DNA of 14,857 nt, taken from assembly GCA_017648805.1 (NCBI GenBank), contig JAGCIC010000049.1, forward strand, positions 1 to 14,857, in the 5' to 3' direction. Shown here in pieces: positions 7,725-13,903 of the stretch. Under the pieces are notes generated by a model, which ran no database searches, was not told the origin of the DNA, and was given only the letters and a program-made list of their open reading frames with translations. The position numbers were made by a program, and so were the translations under genes. Numbering within the stretch: the stretch's first letter is position 1; each line of letters opens with the position of its first letter. This DNA is from Clostridia bacterium. GTDB lineage: Bacteria > Bacillota_A > Clostridia > Christensenellales > Aristaeellaceae.

Positions 7725-9383
7725 ATGACCGCATACGAAATCTGGCTTAACAGCCCCTCCCTGGACGCCGCGCAGAAGGCGGAGCTCGAGGCCATAAAAA
7801 ACGACCCCAAGCAGATCGAGGACCGGTTTTACAAGGACATGGAGTTCGGCACCGGCGGCTTGAGGGGCATACTGGGCCTGGGCACCAACCGTATGAACGT
7901 GTTCACCGTGCGCCGCGCCGCCAAGGCGCTGGGCCTGCGTCTCAAGGAAGAGAACCTGCCCGGCAAAACAGGCGTGGCCATTGCCCACGACAGCCGCAAC
8001 TTCTCCCGGGAGTTCGCCTGCGACTCCGCGCGGGTGCTGGCGAAGATGGGCATCCCCGTATACCTGTTCGACTCCCTGCGCCCCACTCCCGAGCTTTCCT
8101 TCACCATCAAGCATCTGAACTGCGCGGCGGGCATAGTCATCACCGCCAGCCACAACCCCAAGGAATACAACGGCTTTAAGGCCTACGGCGCGGACGGCGG
8201 ACAGATCACTCCCGTCACCGCTTCAGCCGTGTTCAAACTGATGAGCGAGCTCGACCCCCTGAACGTGGAAATGGCCGAAGAGGACGATCCCCTCATCACG
8301 ACCATAGGCAAAGACGTGGACGAGGCTTACATCGAGCACGTGCTCTCCCTGCGCCCCGACAAGGACCTGCTCACCCGCACGGGCGTCAAGCTCAAGATCG
8401 TTTACACCCCCCTGCACGGCGCGGGCAACCTGCTGGTGAGGGAAGCGCTTAAGCGCGCGGGCTATACGGACGTGACCGTGGTAAAGGAGCAGGAGCTGCC
8501 CGACGGAGACTTCCCCACCGTGGTGAGCCCCAACCCCGAGAACCCCGAAGCTTTCACCATAGCCATCGGATACGCGGACAAGATCGGCGCTGACGTGATC
8601 ATCGGCACCGACCCGGACAGCGACCGCATGGGCATGATGATCAAGATCGACGGCGTATGGACGCCCGTCACCGGCAACCAGGCGGGCTGCCTGATGCTGG
8701 AATACATCCTGCGCGCGAAGCAGCCCCCGGAAGGCGCCTACGCGGTCACGACCATAGTGTCCACCCGCATGGTGGACTACATCGCAAAAGCCTACGGCAT
8801 AACCATAGAGCGCGTGCTCACGGGCTTCAAGTTCATCGGCGAGACCATCGACAAAAAAGAAAAGATCGGCAATCACGGTTTCCTGCTGGGCTTTGAGGAG
8901 AGCTACGGCTATCTGACCGGCGGCTATATCCGCGACAAGGACGCCGTGATCGCTTCCCTGCTGGCGGCGGAACTCACCGCCTACTACAAGTCCAAAGGCA
9001 TGAGCCTTATGGACGCGGTCAACGACATGTACGCCCGTTACGGCTTCTTTGCCGAAAAGACAGTGTCCGTGACCATGCCCGGACTGGACGGCGTAAAGAA
9101 GCGCGAGGAAGCCACGCGCCTGCTCAGGGAAACTCCCCCCGGTGAGGTCGCGGGCCGCAAGGTGCTCGAGGCGCTGGACTTCGCCAAGGGCGGCGTGATG
9201 GGCCTGCCCGCCAGCGACGTGCTGCTGTACAAGCTGGAAGGGGACGCGTGGGTCTGCGTACGGCCCAGCGGCACCGAACCCAAGCTCAAGATCTACGCGG
9301 GCGTAAGGGAGGACAGCCGCGAAAAGGCGGCGGAAGCCATAAAGAAAGTGAGCGAAGGCTTCACCTCACAGATTAGCGTCTGA
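7725..9383 (+). CDS. Phosphohexomutase (phosphoglucomutase/phosphomannomutase family)
   Basis: The enzyme moves a phosphate between C1 and C6 of glucose or mannose (possibly also C1/C5 of pentoses), linking glycolysis to cell-wall and glycan precursors. All four active-site loops of the alpha-D-phosphohexomutase family are intact in the 552 residues: the phosphoserine loop TASHNPKEYNG with S142, the metal loop DPDSDR (296-301), the sugar loop GFEESYGY (389-396), and the phosphate loop RPSGTEPK (513-520). The length and the early GTGGLRG (42-48) match the longer PGM2/PgcA-like bacterial group, not the 450-residue GlmM group. The ATG at 7725 is chosen because GGAG sits 9 nt before it. A TTG at 7710, 15 nt upstream in frame, would overlap that site. 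Glucose versus mannose preference cannot be told. Confidence 0.95.
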   Translation: MTAYEIWLNSPSLDAAQKAELEAIKNDPKQIEDRFYKDMEFGTGGLRGILGLGTNRMNVFTVRRAAKALGLRLKEENLPGKTGVAIAHDSRNFSREFACDSARVLAKMGIPVYLFDSLRPTPELSFTIKHLNCAAGIVITASHNPKEYNGFKAYGADGGQITPVTASAVFKLMSELDPLNVEMAEEDDPLITTIGKDVDEAYIEHVLSLRPDKDLLTRTGVKLKIVYTPLHGAGNLLVREALKRAGYTDVTVVKEQELPDGDFPTVVSPNPENPEAFTIAIGYADKIGADVIIGTDPDSDRMGMMIKIDGVWTPVTGNQAGCLMLEYILRAKQPPEGAYAVTTIVSTRMVDYIAKAYGITIERVLTGFKFIGETIDKKEKIGNHGFLLGFEESYGYLTGGYIRDKDAVIASLLAAELTAYYKSKGMSLMDAVNDMYARYGFFAEKTVSVTMPGLDGVKKREEATRLLRETPPGEVAGRKVLEALDFAKGGVMGLPASDVLLYKLEGDAWVCVRPSGTEPKLKIYAGVREDSREKAAEAIKKVSEGFTSQISV

Positions 9384-9394
9384 CGGACATAAAA

Positions 9395-9424
9395 GCGGCG
9401 GGGCCTGGCTCCGCCGCACGTTTT
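9395..9424 (+). terminator. Likely rho-independent terminator after the mutase gene
   Basis: GCGGCGG (9395-9401) and CCGCCGC (9411-9417) form a 7-bp GC stem with a 9-nt loop, 11 nt after the stop codon, followed by ACGTTTT. The T-run is only four bases and is separated from the stem, so termination may be partial. Confidence 0.55.
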
Positions 9425-9476
9425 AGAACAAACCGGCCCTTTTCGCCGTCTAACCTAAAAACCACAGGAGATATTT

Positions 9477-11246
9477 ATGGGCAGCAAAAAGCAAAAGCGG
9501 CTTAAAAAACAAAGGCAAAGGCGGATCATACTGGGCGTCGCATGCGCGCTGGTGATCTGTCTGGCGTTTTTGGTGACGCTGCCGATACTTCGGGGCAGTT
9601 CCGACATAAGCGCCCGCAACAGCGACATAGTGGACGACGGCGTCATCCGCGTCTACCTGCGCTCCCTGGGCAGCCCCAAGGCGCTGGGCCTGACGCTTGA
9701 CGGCATCTACACGGTGGACGGGGACGCGGGCTTCCGCTTTGCCAAAGGCACCGAGGTCACCGTTGCCGAAGACAGCGGCACCCTGTACTTAAGCGCGGGC
9801 GGCCTGACCATAGACATGGGCGGCGCGTTCACGTTAAAGCGCCATGCGGCGGAAGACAATTCCGACCCCGGCGGCATCTACATCCACGAAAGCGAGAAGG
9901 ACAACCTGTTCAAGGGCGACCTGCGCTTAAGCTCCGACGGCAGGGGCATAAGCAGCGTGCTCTCCATACAGGTGGAGGACTATCTATGCGGCGTCGTGGC
10001 TTACGAAATGAGCAATTCCTTCCCCCTGGAAGCCCTGAAAGCCCAGGCGGTGGCCGCCCGCACCTACGCCCTGAGAGCCAAGCAGAACGCGGGCAAAAGC
10101 GCTTACGACCTGGTCGACACCACCCAGGACCAGGTGTTCAAGGGGCTTGACCCCTCCCTTACCAACGTCATCCGCGCCGTGGAACAGACCCGGGGCGTGG
10201 TGGGCATGGCAAACGGCAAGTACGCCCAGTGCTACTACACCGCCTCCAACGGCGGGCAGATAGCCGCCACCAAGCAGGTGTGGGGCGGAGTGGTCAGCTA
10301 CATCCAGATGAAGGACGATCCCTACGACCTGGAAAACAGCCTGAGCCAGCAGAAGACCGCCTTCATATCCCGAAAGCCCGCGGAGGACAGTCCCCTGTAT
10401 CCCCTGATAATGGATGAGCTCAAGCTGAACCTGCCCGGTGCGCAGGAAGTGCGCCTGGACGAGATCGCTTCCGTAAAGCTGGCAGACCCCGATACCGAGG
10501 GCAGCCTTATGTACAGAACGCTGGAAGTATATGTAAATGCCAGCGTCAGAAAGCTGGAAAAGGTCACGCCCGCCCCGACCCCCGAACCGACCGCGGAGCC
10601 TTCCGCGACCCCCGCGCCTTCCGACACTCCCGAGCCTGAGCCCACGCCCGAAGAGAAGTGGGTGCTCGGTGAGTTTACTCCCGTGGAGGAGCCGGTAAAG
10701 ATCACTTTCGGCACCTATTCCCAGCTCAAAGAGCTTTTGAACATCAAGATCAACTCCACCAACTACGAAGTGTTCTATGTCGAGGAGGACGACGACGGCT
10801 TCACCCTCATCTCCCGCCGCTTCGGCCACGGGGTGGGCATGAGCCAGCGGGGCGCCCAGACCATGGCGGGCCAGCACCACATGGACGCCGAGGAGATCCT
10901 TTCCTTCTACTATCCCGGTCTGGAGTGGTACAGGATCGACTGGAAGCAGATGTCCCTGCTGCCTCTGTCCGCCCTGCCGGATTCCCTGGGCTACGCCCGC
11001 GCCAAGCCCACTCCCCGGCCCACTCAGGCGCCGCTGCCTCCCCTTGAGGACGGCGAGTATTACGCCACCGTCACCGCCACCACGCTGAACGTGAGGACAG
11101 CCCCCACCACCCAGAGCCAGATCGCCGGACTGCTGTACAGCGGCGAAAAGGTGATCGTCACCGGCCAGTACGAGGACAACTGGGTAAGCTTCAAGACCGT
11201 GGAGCTTACCGGCTACGTTAAGGCGGACTATCTTAAAAAGGATTAG
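9477..11246 (+). CDS. Membrane-anchored SpoIID/LytB-like peptidoglycan lytic transglycosylase with C-terminal SH3 domain
   Basis: SpoIID proteins cleave glycan strands of peptidoglycan, classically during engulfment in sporulation. This 589-residue relative has a lysine/arginine-rich cytoplasmic start (3-16) and one membrane segment (17-37), which places the rest outside the membrane. The SpoIID core shows VAYEMSNSFPLEALKAQAVAARTYAL (split over 174-199), with E177 at the catalytic glutamate position. YTASNGGQ (254-261) and VWGG (268-271) follow, and the family end motif FGHGVGMSQRGAQ lies at 449-461. A Pro/Thr/Glu-rich linker (363-392) splits the core before that end motif. A second proline-rich link (508-522) leads to a bacterial SH3 domain (about 527-587, TLNVRTAPTTQSQ) likely to bind the cell wall. 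AGGAG 6 nt before the ATG supports the start. The added SH3 domain and length suggest a general wall enzyme, not canonical SpoIID. Confidence 0.9.
   Translation: MGSKKQKRLKKQRQRRIILGVACALVICLAFLVTLPILRGSSDISARNSDIVDDGVIRVYLRSLGSPKALGLTLDGIYTVDGDAGFRFAKGTEVTVAEDSGTLYLSAGGLTIDMGGAFTLKRHAAEDNSDPGGIYIHESEKDNLFKGDLRLSSDGRGISSVLSIQVEDYLCGVVAYEMSNSFPLEALKAQAVAARTYALRAKQNAGKSAYDLVDTTQDQVFKGLDPSLTNVIRAVEQTRGVVGMANGKYAQCYYTASNGGQIAATKQVWGGVVSYIQMKDDPYDLENSLSQQKTAFISRKPAEDSPLYPLIMDELKLNLPGAQEVRLDEIASVKLADPDTEGSLMYRTLEVYVNASVRKLEKVTPAPTPEPTAEPSATPAPSDTPEPEPTPEEKWVLGEFTPVEEPVKITFGTYSQLKELLNIKINSTNYEVFYVEEDDDGFTLISRRFGHGVGMSQRGAQTMAGQHHMDAEEILSFYYPGLEWYRIDWKQMSLLPLSALPDSLGYARAKPTPRPTQAPLPPLEDGEYYATVTATTLNVRTAPTTQSQIAGLLYSGEKVIVTGQYEDNWVSFKTVELTGYVKADYLKKD
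10563..10652 (+). repeat. Low-complexity Pro/Thr/Glu linker coding tract
   Basis: About 90 bp encode residues 363-392 of the SpoIID-like protein as loose repeats of TP, EP and TPEP, in C-rich DNA. The tract lies between the first SpoIID block and the GHGVGMSQ block. Such tracts are typical of exported proteins that span the cell wall and can vary in length between strains. Confidence 0.7.
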
Positions 11247-11257
11247 CCGCGGACCAG

Positions 11258-12085
11258 ATGAAACGCCTTTTAGCCGTAATACTTATTATACTTTTCTCTC
11301 TGCCCGCGCTTGCGGACGCCCCCAGATACCGGGCGCTGTGCGCGGGCATGACCGTTTATGAGGACGGGCGCGCCCGTCTGGGGGGACTTAACTCCATAGC
11401 GGGCGTGTCGGACGCGCTGACCTTCGCCCTTGACGGAGAGACCCGCTTTTCAAGCGAGATCATCTTCGACATGACCCAAGAGGAGCTGTTTGCCGCCATA
11501 AACCGGCGCTTTGCCTACGCGAAAGAGGACGACGTGAGCCTCATCTACCTGACCGCCCACGGCGGAAAGGACGCGGACACGGTCTATATCGAGCTGGCGG
11601 GAGGCGACCGCCTCACTCCGCAGGAGCTGGAGAGCGTAACCCGGGAGATCCCCGGGCGTGTGATACTGTTCATAGACTGCTGTTTTTCCGGGGGCTTTGC
11701 CGAGGGTGAAGACACGTCCGGCTGGCTGCTGCCCTCCTGTTTCGATTCCGGCAAATACCTTATGCTCACCTCCTGCCGCTGGGACGAGGAGAGCTACCGG
11801 GTAACCGAAGGCGAGCTAAACGAGGACACCGTGTCCACCGCCTTCGCCCGCAGCGTGTGCGAGGGGCTGGGCTGGGACATGATGCAGGACCGCCCCTGCA
11901 GCCTGCTGGCAGACTTCAACCTGGACGGGCGGGTGACTCTGTTCGAGCTGTACGCCTACGCCCGCACGAGGGTAGGCTTTTACCTTTACGCCAACCCTGC
12001 CCACATGCAGACGGTGAGCCTGTATCCAAACCCCGCGCACTTCATACTGGCCCGCCGCACCCCGGCGGAAGAACTGACGCCGTGA
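11258..12085 (+). CDS. Secreted caspase-like cysteine peptidase (C14/metacaspase type) with EF-hand-like loop
   Basis: The 275-residue protein starts with a clear signal peptide (MKRLLAVILIILFSLPALA, cut probable after residue 19). A caspase-type fold follows: the histidine site YLTAHGG with H101 after a hydrophobic strand, and the cysteine site LFIDCCFSGG (137-146) with C142 as the likely nucleophile by alignment to metacaspase DSCHSG. A further strand, YLMLTSC, lies at 167-173. Residues 219-230 (DFNLDGRVTLFE) fit a calcium-binding EF-hand loop with D219, N221, D223 and E230. Metacaspases usually cut after Lys/Arg and often need calcium; neither is shown here. The ATG lies 11 nt after the SpoIID-like stop with only a weak upstream AAGGA, so translation may be coupled. 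The substrate is unknown, and activity is inferred from the intact His/Cys pair. Confidence 0.82.
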   Translation: MKRLLAVILIILFSLPALADAPRYRALCAGMTVYEDGRARLGGLNSIAGVSDALTFALDGETRFSSEIIFDMTQEELFAAINRRFAYAKEDDVSLIYLTAHGGKDADTVYIELAGGDRLTPQELESVTREIPGRVILFIDCCFSGGFAEGEDTSGWLLPSCFDSGKYLMLTSCRWDEESYRVTEGELNEDTVSTAFARSVCEGLGWDMMQDRPCSLLADFNLDGRVTLFELYAYARTRVGFYLYANPAHMQTVSLYPNPAHFILARRTPAEELTP

Positions 12086-12094
12086 CCGCATGAC

Positions 12095-12120
12095 AAAAAG
12101 ACGCCTGTCGGCGTCTTTTT
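12095..12120 (+). terminator. Strong rho-independent terminator of the SpoIID-like/caspase-like unit
   Basis: A perfect 11-bp stem AAAAAGACGCC / GGCGTCTTTTT with a TGTC loop begins 10 nt after the stop codon and carries its own five-T run. It cleanly separates the exported-protein unit from the next promoter. Confidence 0.92.
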
Positions 12121-12136
12121 CATATTCATGCTCCCC

Positions 12137-12170
12137 TTGACTTTTCTCCCGTTCCGCGCTATGGTACTAT
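12137..12170 (+). promoter_or_regulatory. Promoter of the DUF4298 gene
   Basis: TTGACT (12137-12142) stands 17 nt before TATGGT (12160-12165). An extended -10 reading TGG-TACTAT ends at 12170 and could act without the -35 box. The site lies between the preceding terminator and the gene, so some promoter is needed here; which -10 is used is not clear. Confidence 0.55.
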
Positions 12171-12176
12171 CTACAG

Positions 12177-12187
12177 AAAGAGGTGAT
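12177..12187 (+). promoter_or_regulatory. Near-complete Shine-Dalgarno sequence deciding the DUF4298 start
   Basis: AAAGAGGTGAT is close to the full complement of the 16S rRNA tail (AAAGGAGGTGAT with one base missing). It puts the ATG at 12192 at normal spacing and makes the overlapping GTG (12183) and ATG (12186) unlikely starts. Confidence 0.75.
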
Positions 12188-12191
12188 GATC

Positions 12192-12533
12192 ATGAGCAGC
12201 AGGAAACCTTCCCCGGCGAAGATCGAAAAAAGCGTAAAGCGCATAAACGAAATGGAGCCCCTGCTTAACGAGTGCCAGGAGGTTTTGTCCGAACTGGAAA
12301 CACAGCTGGACCGCATGGACGACGCGCGCAAGGGCATGATAAAGCTGTTTTCCTATTACGGCAGCAGCGCATGGCGTAACGACCTGGAGCTGGACGAGCA
12401 GGGGCTGCTCCCCGAAGGTCTCCAGCGGGGCGTGTTAAGCGAGGACCTGGTGTACGACCAGATCGTGGCCGCCCGGGACGCCGCCTACAGGATGCTGGAG
12501 CTCGCCGCGGACATTCTTAAAAACCGCATCTGA
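12192..12533 (+). CDS. DUF4298 family small protein
   Basis: The 113-residue soluble protein has no signal peptide or membrane segment. The first half is rich in charged residues with a coiled-coil look (about residues 10-50). The second half carries the conserved pattern I associate with DUF4298: YYGSSAWRNDLELDE, then LLPEGLQRGVLSEDLVYD, then a closing helix. The function of this family is not known, and the sequence offers no catalytic motif. A helical bundle or protein-binding role is only a guess. The ATG at 12192 was chosen from the ribosome binding site. The gene stands alone between a strong terminator upstream and a shared convergent terminator downstream, so it is probably a single-gene transcript. 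Confidence 0.85.
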   Translation: MSSRKPSPAKIEKSVKRINEMEPLLNECQEVLSELETQLDRMDDARKGMIKLFSYYGSSAWRNDLELDEQGLLPEGLQRGVLSEDLVYDQIVAARDAAYRMLELAADILKNRI

Positions 12534-12548
12534 GACCGTCCCGATATC

Positions 12549-12580
12549 GCAAAACATCCGCCCTCGGGCGGATGTTTTGC
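12549..12580. terminator. Bidirectional terminator between convergent genes
   Basis: A perfect 15-bp stem, gcaaaacatccgccc paired with gggcggatgttttgc around a TC centre, has an A-run on one arm and a T-run on the other. It can therefore act on both strands. It lies 16 nt after the DUF4298 stop and 8 nt after the stop of the opposing AlkX-like gene. Confidence 0.9.
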
Positions 12581-12588
12581 TCGGTATA

Positions 12589-13782
12589 TCACATTTCGAA
12601 CTCCCGGCAGCCGTTGAAGCGGCTGAAGCGGTTAAGCGTCCTTTCCAGTTCCGCGCTCAGTTTTTTGGTCTGCCTGACCCCCGGTTCCCACCAAACCCCG
12701 TTCACGCGCAGCACGTTCCGCTTCCGGTCGACGGCCGTATCTATGCGTCCGGCAAAGGTTTCGCCTCTGAGTATCGGCAGCGTGTAATAGCCGTATCTGC
12801 GCTTGTCAGCCGGGGTATATATCTCCCATGAATACCCGAAATCCCACAGCGCCTTTATAAGCGCCTTGTCCCACATCAGCGGGTCCAGCGGCGCTATGAA
12901 CTCCATGCGCGGTTTCAGGTCCGCCTGTCCTGTAAGAACGTTGTTAAGTAGCATTTCGTCCTCGGCGCGGCAATAGAACCTTGTTTTGAATCCTTCCACC
13001 TGCACCGGGATGATGAGGCCGTCCTTTTCCAGCCTGTCGAGCGCGCGCCCGCGTTTTTCCGCGTCTAGCCCTATGCCCAGGAACGCGGTGCTGTTCTTGT
13101 CCCACAGCAGACCCGCGGCGCCTATCCGCCTGAGCACCCGCCAGCGGATAAACTCATCTTCGTTTTCGCAGGGATCCGCTGCCGAAAGCAATGCTGCGGG
13201 CAGATACCTTTCCGCCAGGTCGTAGTACTTGCGGCTGCCCTGCTTGTGGTGGATCACCAGCGTGCCGTCCGTATACAGCTGTTCCAGCACCGACCTGGCC
13301 GCCCGGGAGTTTTTGTCCCAGTTCCCGCTCCAGTGCATGGAGGAATGCCAGAATATCTCTCCCTCTATGGGCAGCGTGTCGCTGGAAACGGGCCCGTTCT
13401 CGAAGATGTACTTGAGCGCCTGTTCCTCCAGTTGCTTAAGCCCTTCGAAGGTCTCCCCCATCCCGCGGCTGCGTTCCCGGTAGGAAGCAAAGTACGGCCA
13501 GTCCTCTATCGCCCAGATGGAGAGTTCCTTATCGGTATAATCCACCAGCGCCCTGTCCCTGTATAACAACTCCCAAAGCGTTTGTTTCGTGAAGCCCTTC
13601 ACCCGGGACTGCAGCGTGAGCTCCGCGTTCTTGCCGCATACGTCCACGGGGTCGAACTGTATGCAGCCCGCCTGCTTGACGAATGCGTAAGCGCCGCTCT
13701 TGCCCTCGAACCGGTGCGCGCCGATCAGCCCCTGCTTCGCCAGGATGAACTGCCGTGCCTGCTGTCTGGATATCGTCCTCAC
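12589..13782 (-). CDS. HTH_42 winged-helix DNA glycosylase-like protein, AlkZ/AlkX (YcaQ) family
   Basis: This 397-residue protein belongs to the HTH_42 family, whose studied members (Streptomyces AlkZ, E. coli YcaQ/AlkX) remove alkylated bases and unhook DNA crosslinks with tandem winged helices. Seen: the signature CIQFDPVDV (40-48), where Q42-F-D44 fits the Q-phi-D motif of the AlkX group and not Q-phi-Q of AlkZ. A central winged-helix stretch follows (about 114-190), with FIAPLDPLMWDK near 300. The C-terminal beta-region holds YYTLPILRGETFAGRID and LRVNGVWWEPG, as in the family. The start is GTG (13782-13780) with GGGGAG about 9 nt upstream. The gene has its own promoter and converges on the DUF4298 gene. 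No antibiotic cluster lies nearby, so a housekeeping repair role is more likely than self-resistance. Confidence 0.88.
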   Translation of the reverse strand: MRTISRQQARQFILAKQGLIGAHRFEGKSGAYAFVKQAGCIQFDPVDVCGKNAELTLQSRVKGFTKQTLWELLYRDRALVDYTDKELSIWAIEDWPYFASYRERSRGMGETFEGLKQLEEQALKYIFENGPVSSDTLPIEGEIFWHSSMHWSGNWDKNSRAARSVLEQLYTDGTLVIHHKQGSRKYYDLAERYLPAALLSAADPCENEDEFIRWRVLRRIGAAGLLWDKNSTAFLGIGLDAEKRGRALDRLEKDGLIIPVQVEGFKTRFYCRAEDEMLLNNVLTGQADLKPRMEFIAPLDPLMWDKALIKALWDFGYSWEIYTPADKRRYGYYTLPILRGETFAGRIDTAVDRKRNVLRVNGVWWEPGVRQTKKLSAELERTLNRFSRFNGCREFEM

Positions 13783-13814
13783 ATTCCCGTTCTCCCCATC
13801 CGATTTTCAGTACC

Positions 13815-13843
13815 ATTATACCATAAAACCGCCCGTTTGCCCA
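13815..13843 (-). promoter_or_regulatory. Promoter of the AlkX-like gene
   Basis: On the minus strand TGGGCA (13843-13838), 17 nt, then a perfect TATAAT (13820-13815) preceded by TGG, which gives an extended -10. Transcription would start near 13808, leaving a leader of about 26 nt with the ribosome binding site. Confidence 0.7.
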
Positions 13844-13857
13844 CCGCAGCATGAACA

Positions 13858-13883
13858 CAGGCGCCCGCCTGAGCGGGCGCCTG
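13858..13883 (-). terminator. GC-rich hairpin after the M42 peptidase gene, possible terminator
   Basis: A perfect 11-bp stem CAGGCGCCCGC / GCGGGCGCCTG with a 4-nt loop starts 20 nt beyond the peptidase stop. On the minus strand it is followed by TGTTCATG, with no T-run, so intrinsic termination is doubtful despite the stable stem. It separates the peptidase from the AlkX-like promoter. Confidence 0.5.
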
Positions 13884-13903
13884 CACTGCAAACGGTTCGG
13901 TAT

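Noticed and set aside
9425..9470. Promoter immediately before the SpoIID-like gene
   Set aside because: Only poor matches (for example TAACCT) with no properly spaced -35 box. The gene may be read through the imperfect terminator upstream or use a non-sigma-A promoter I could not recognise.
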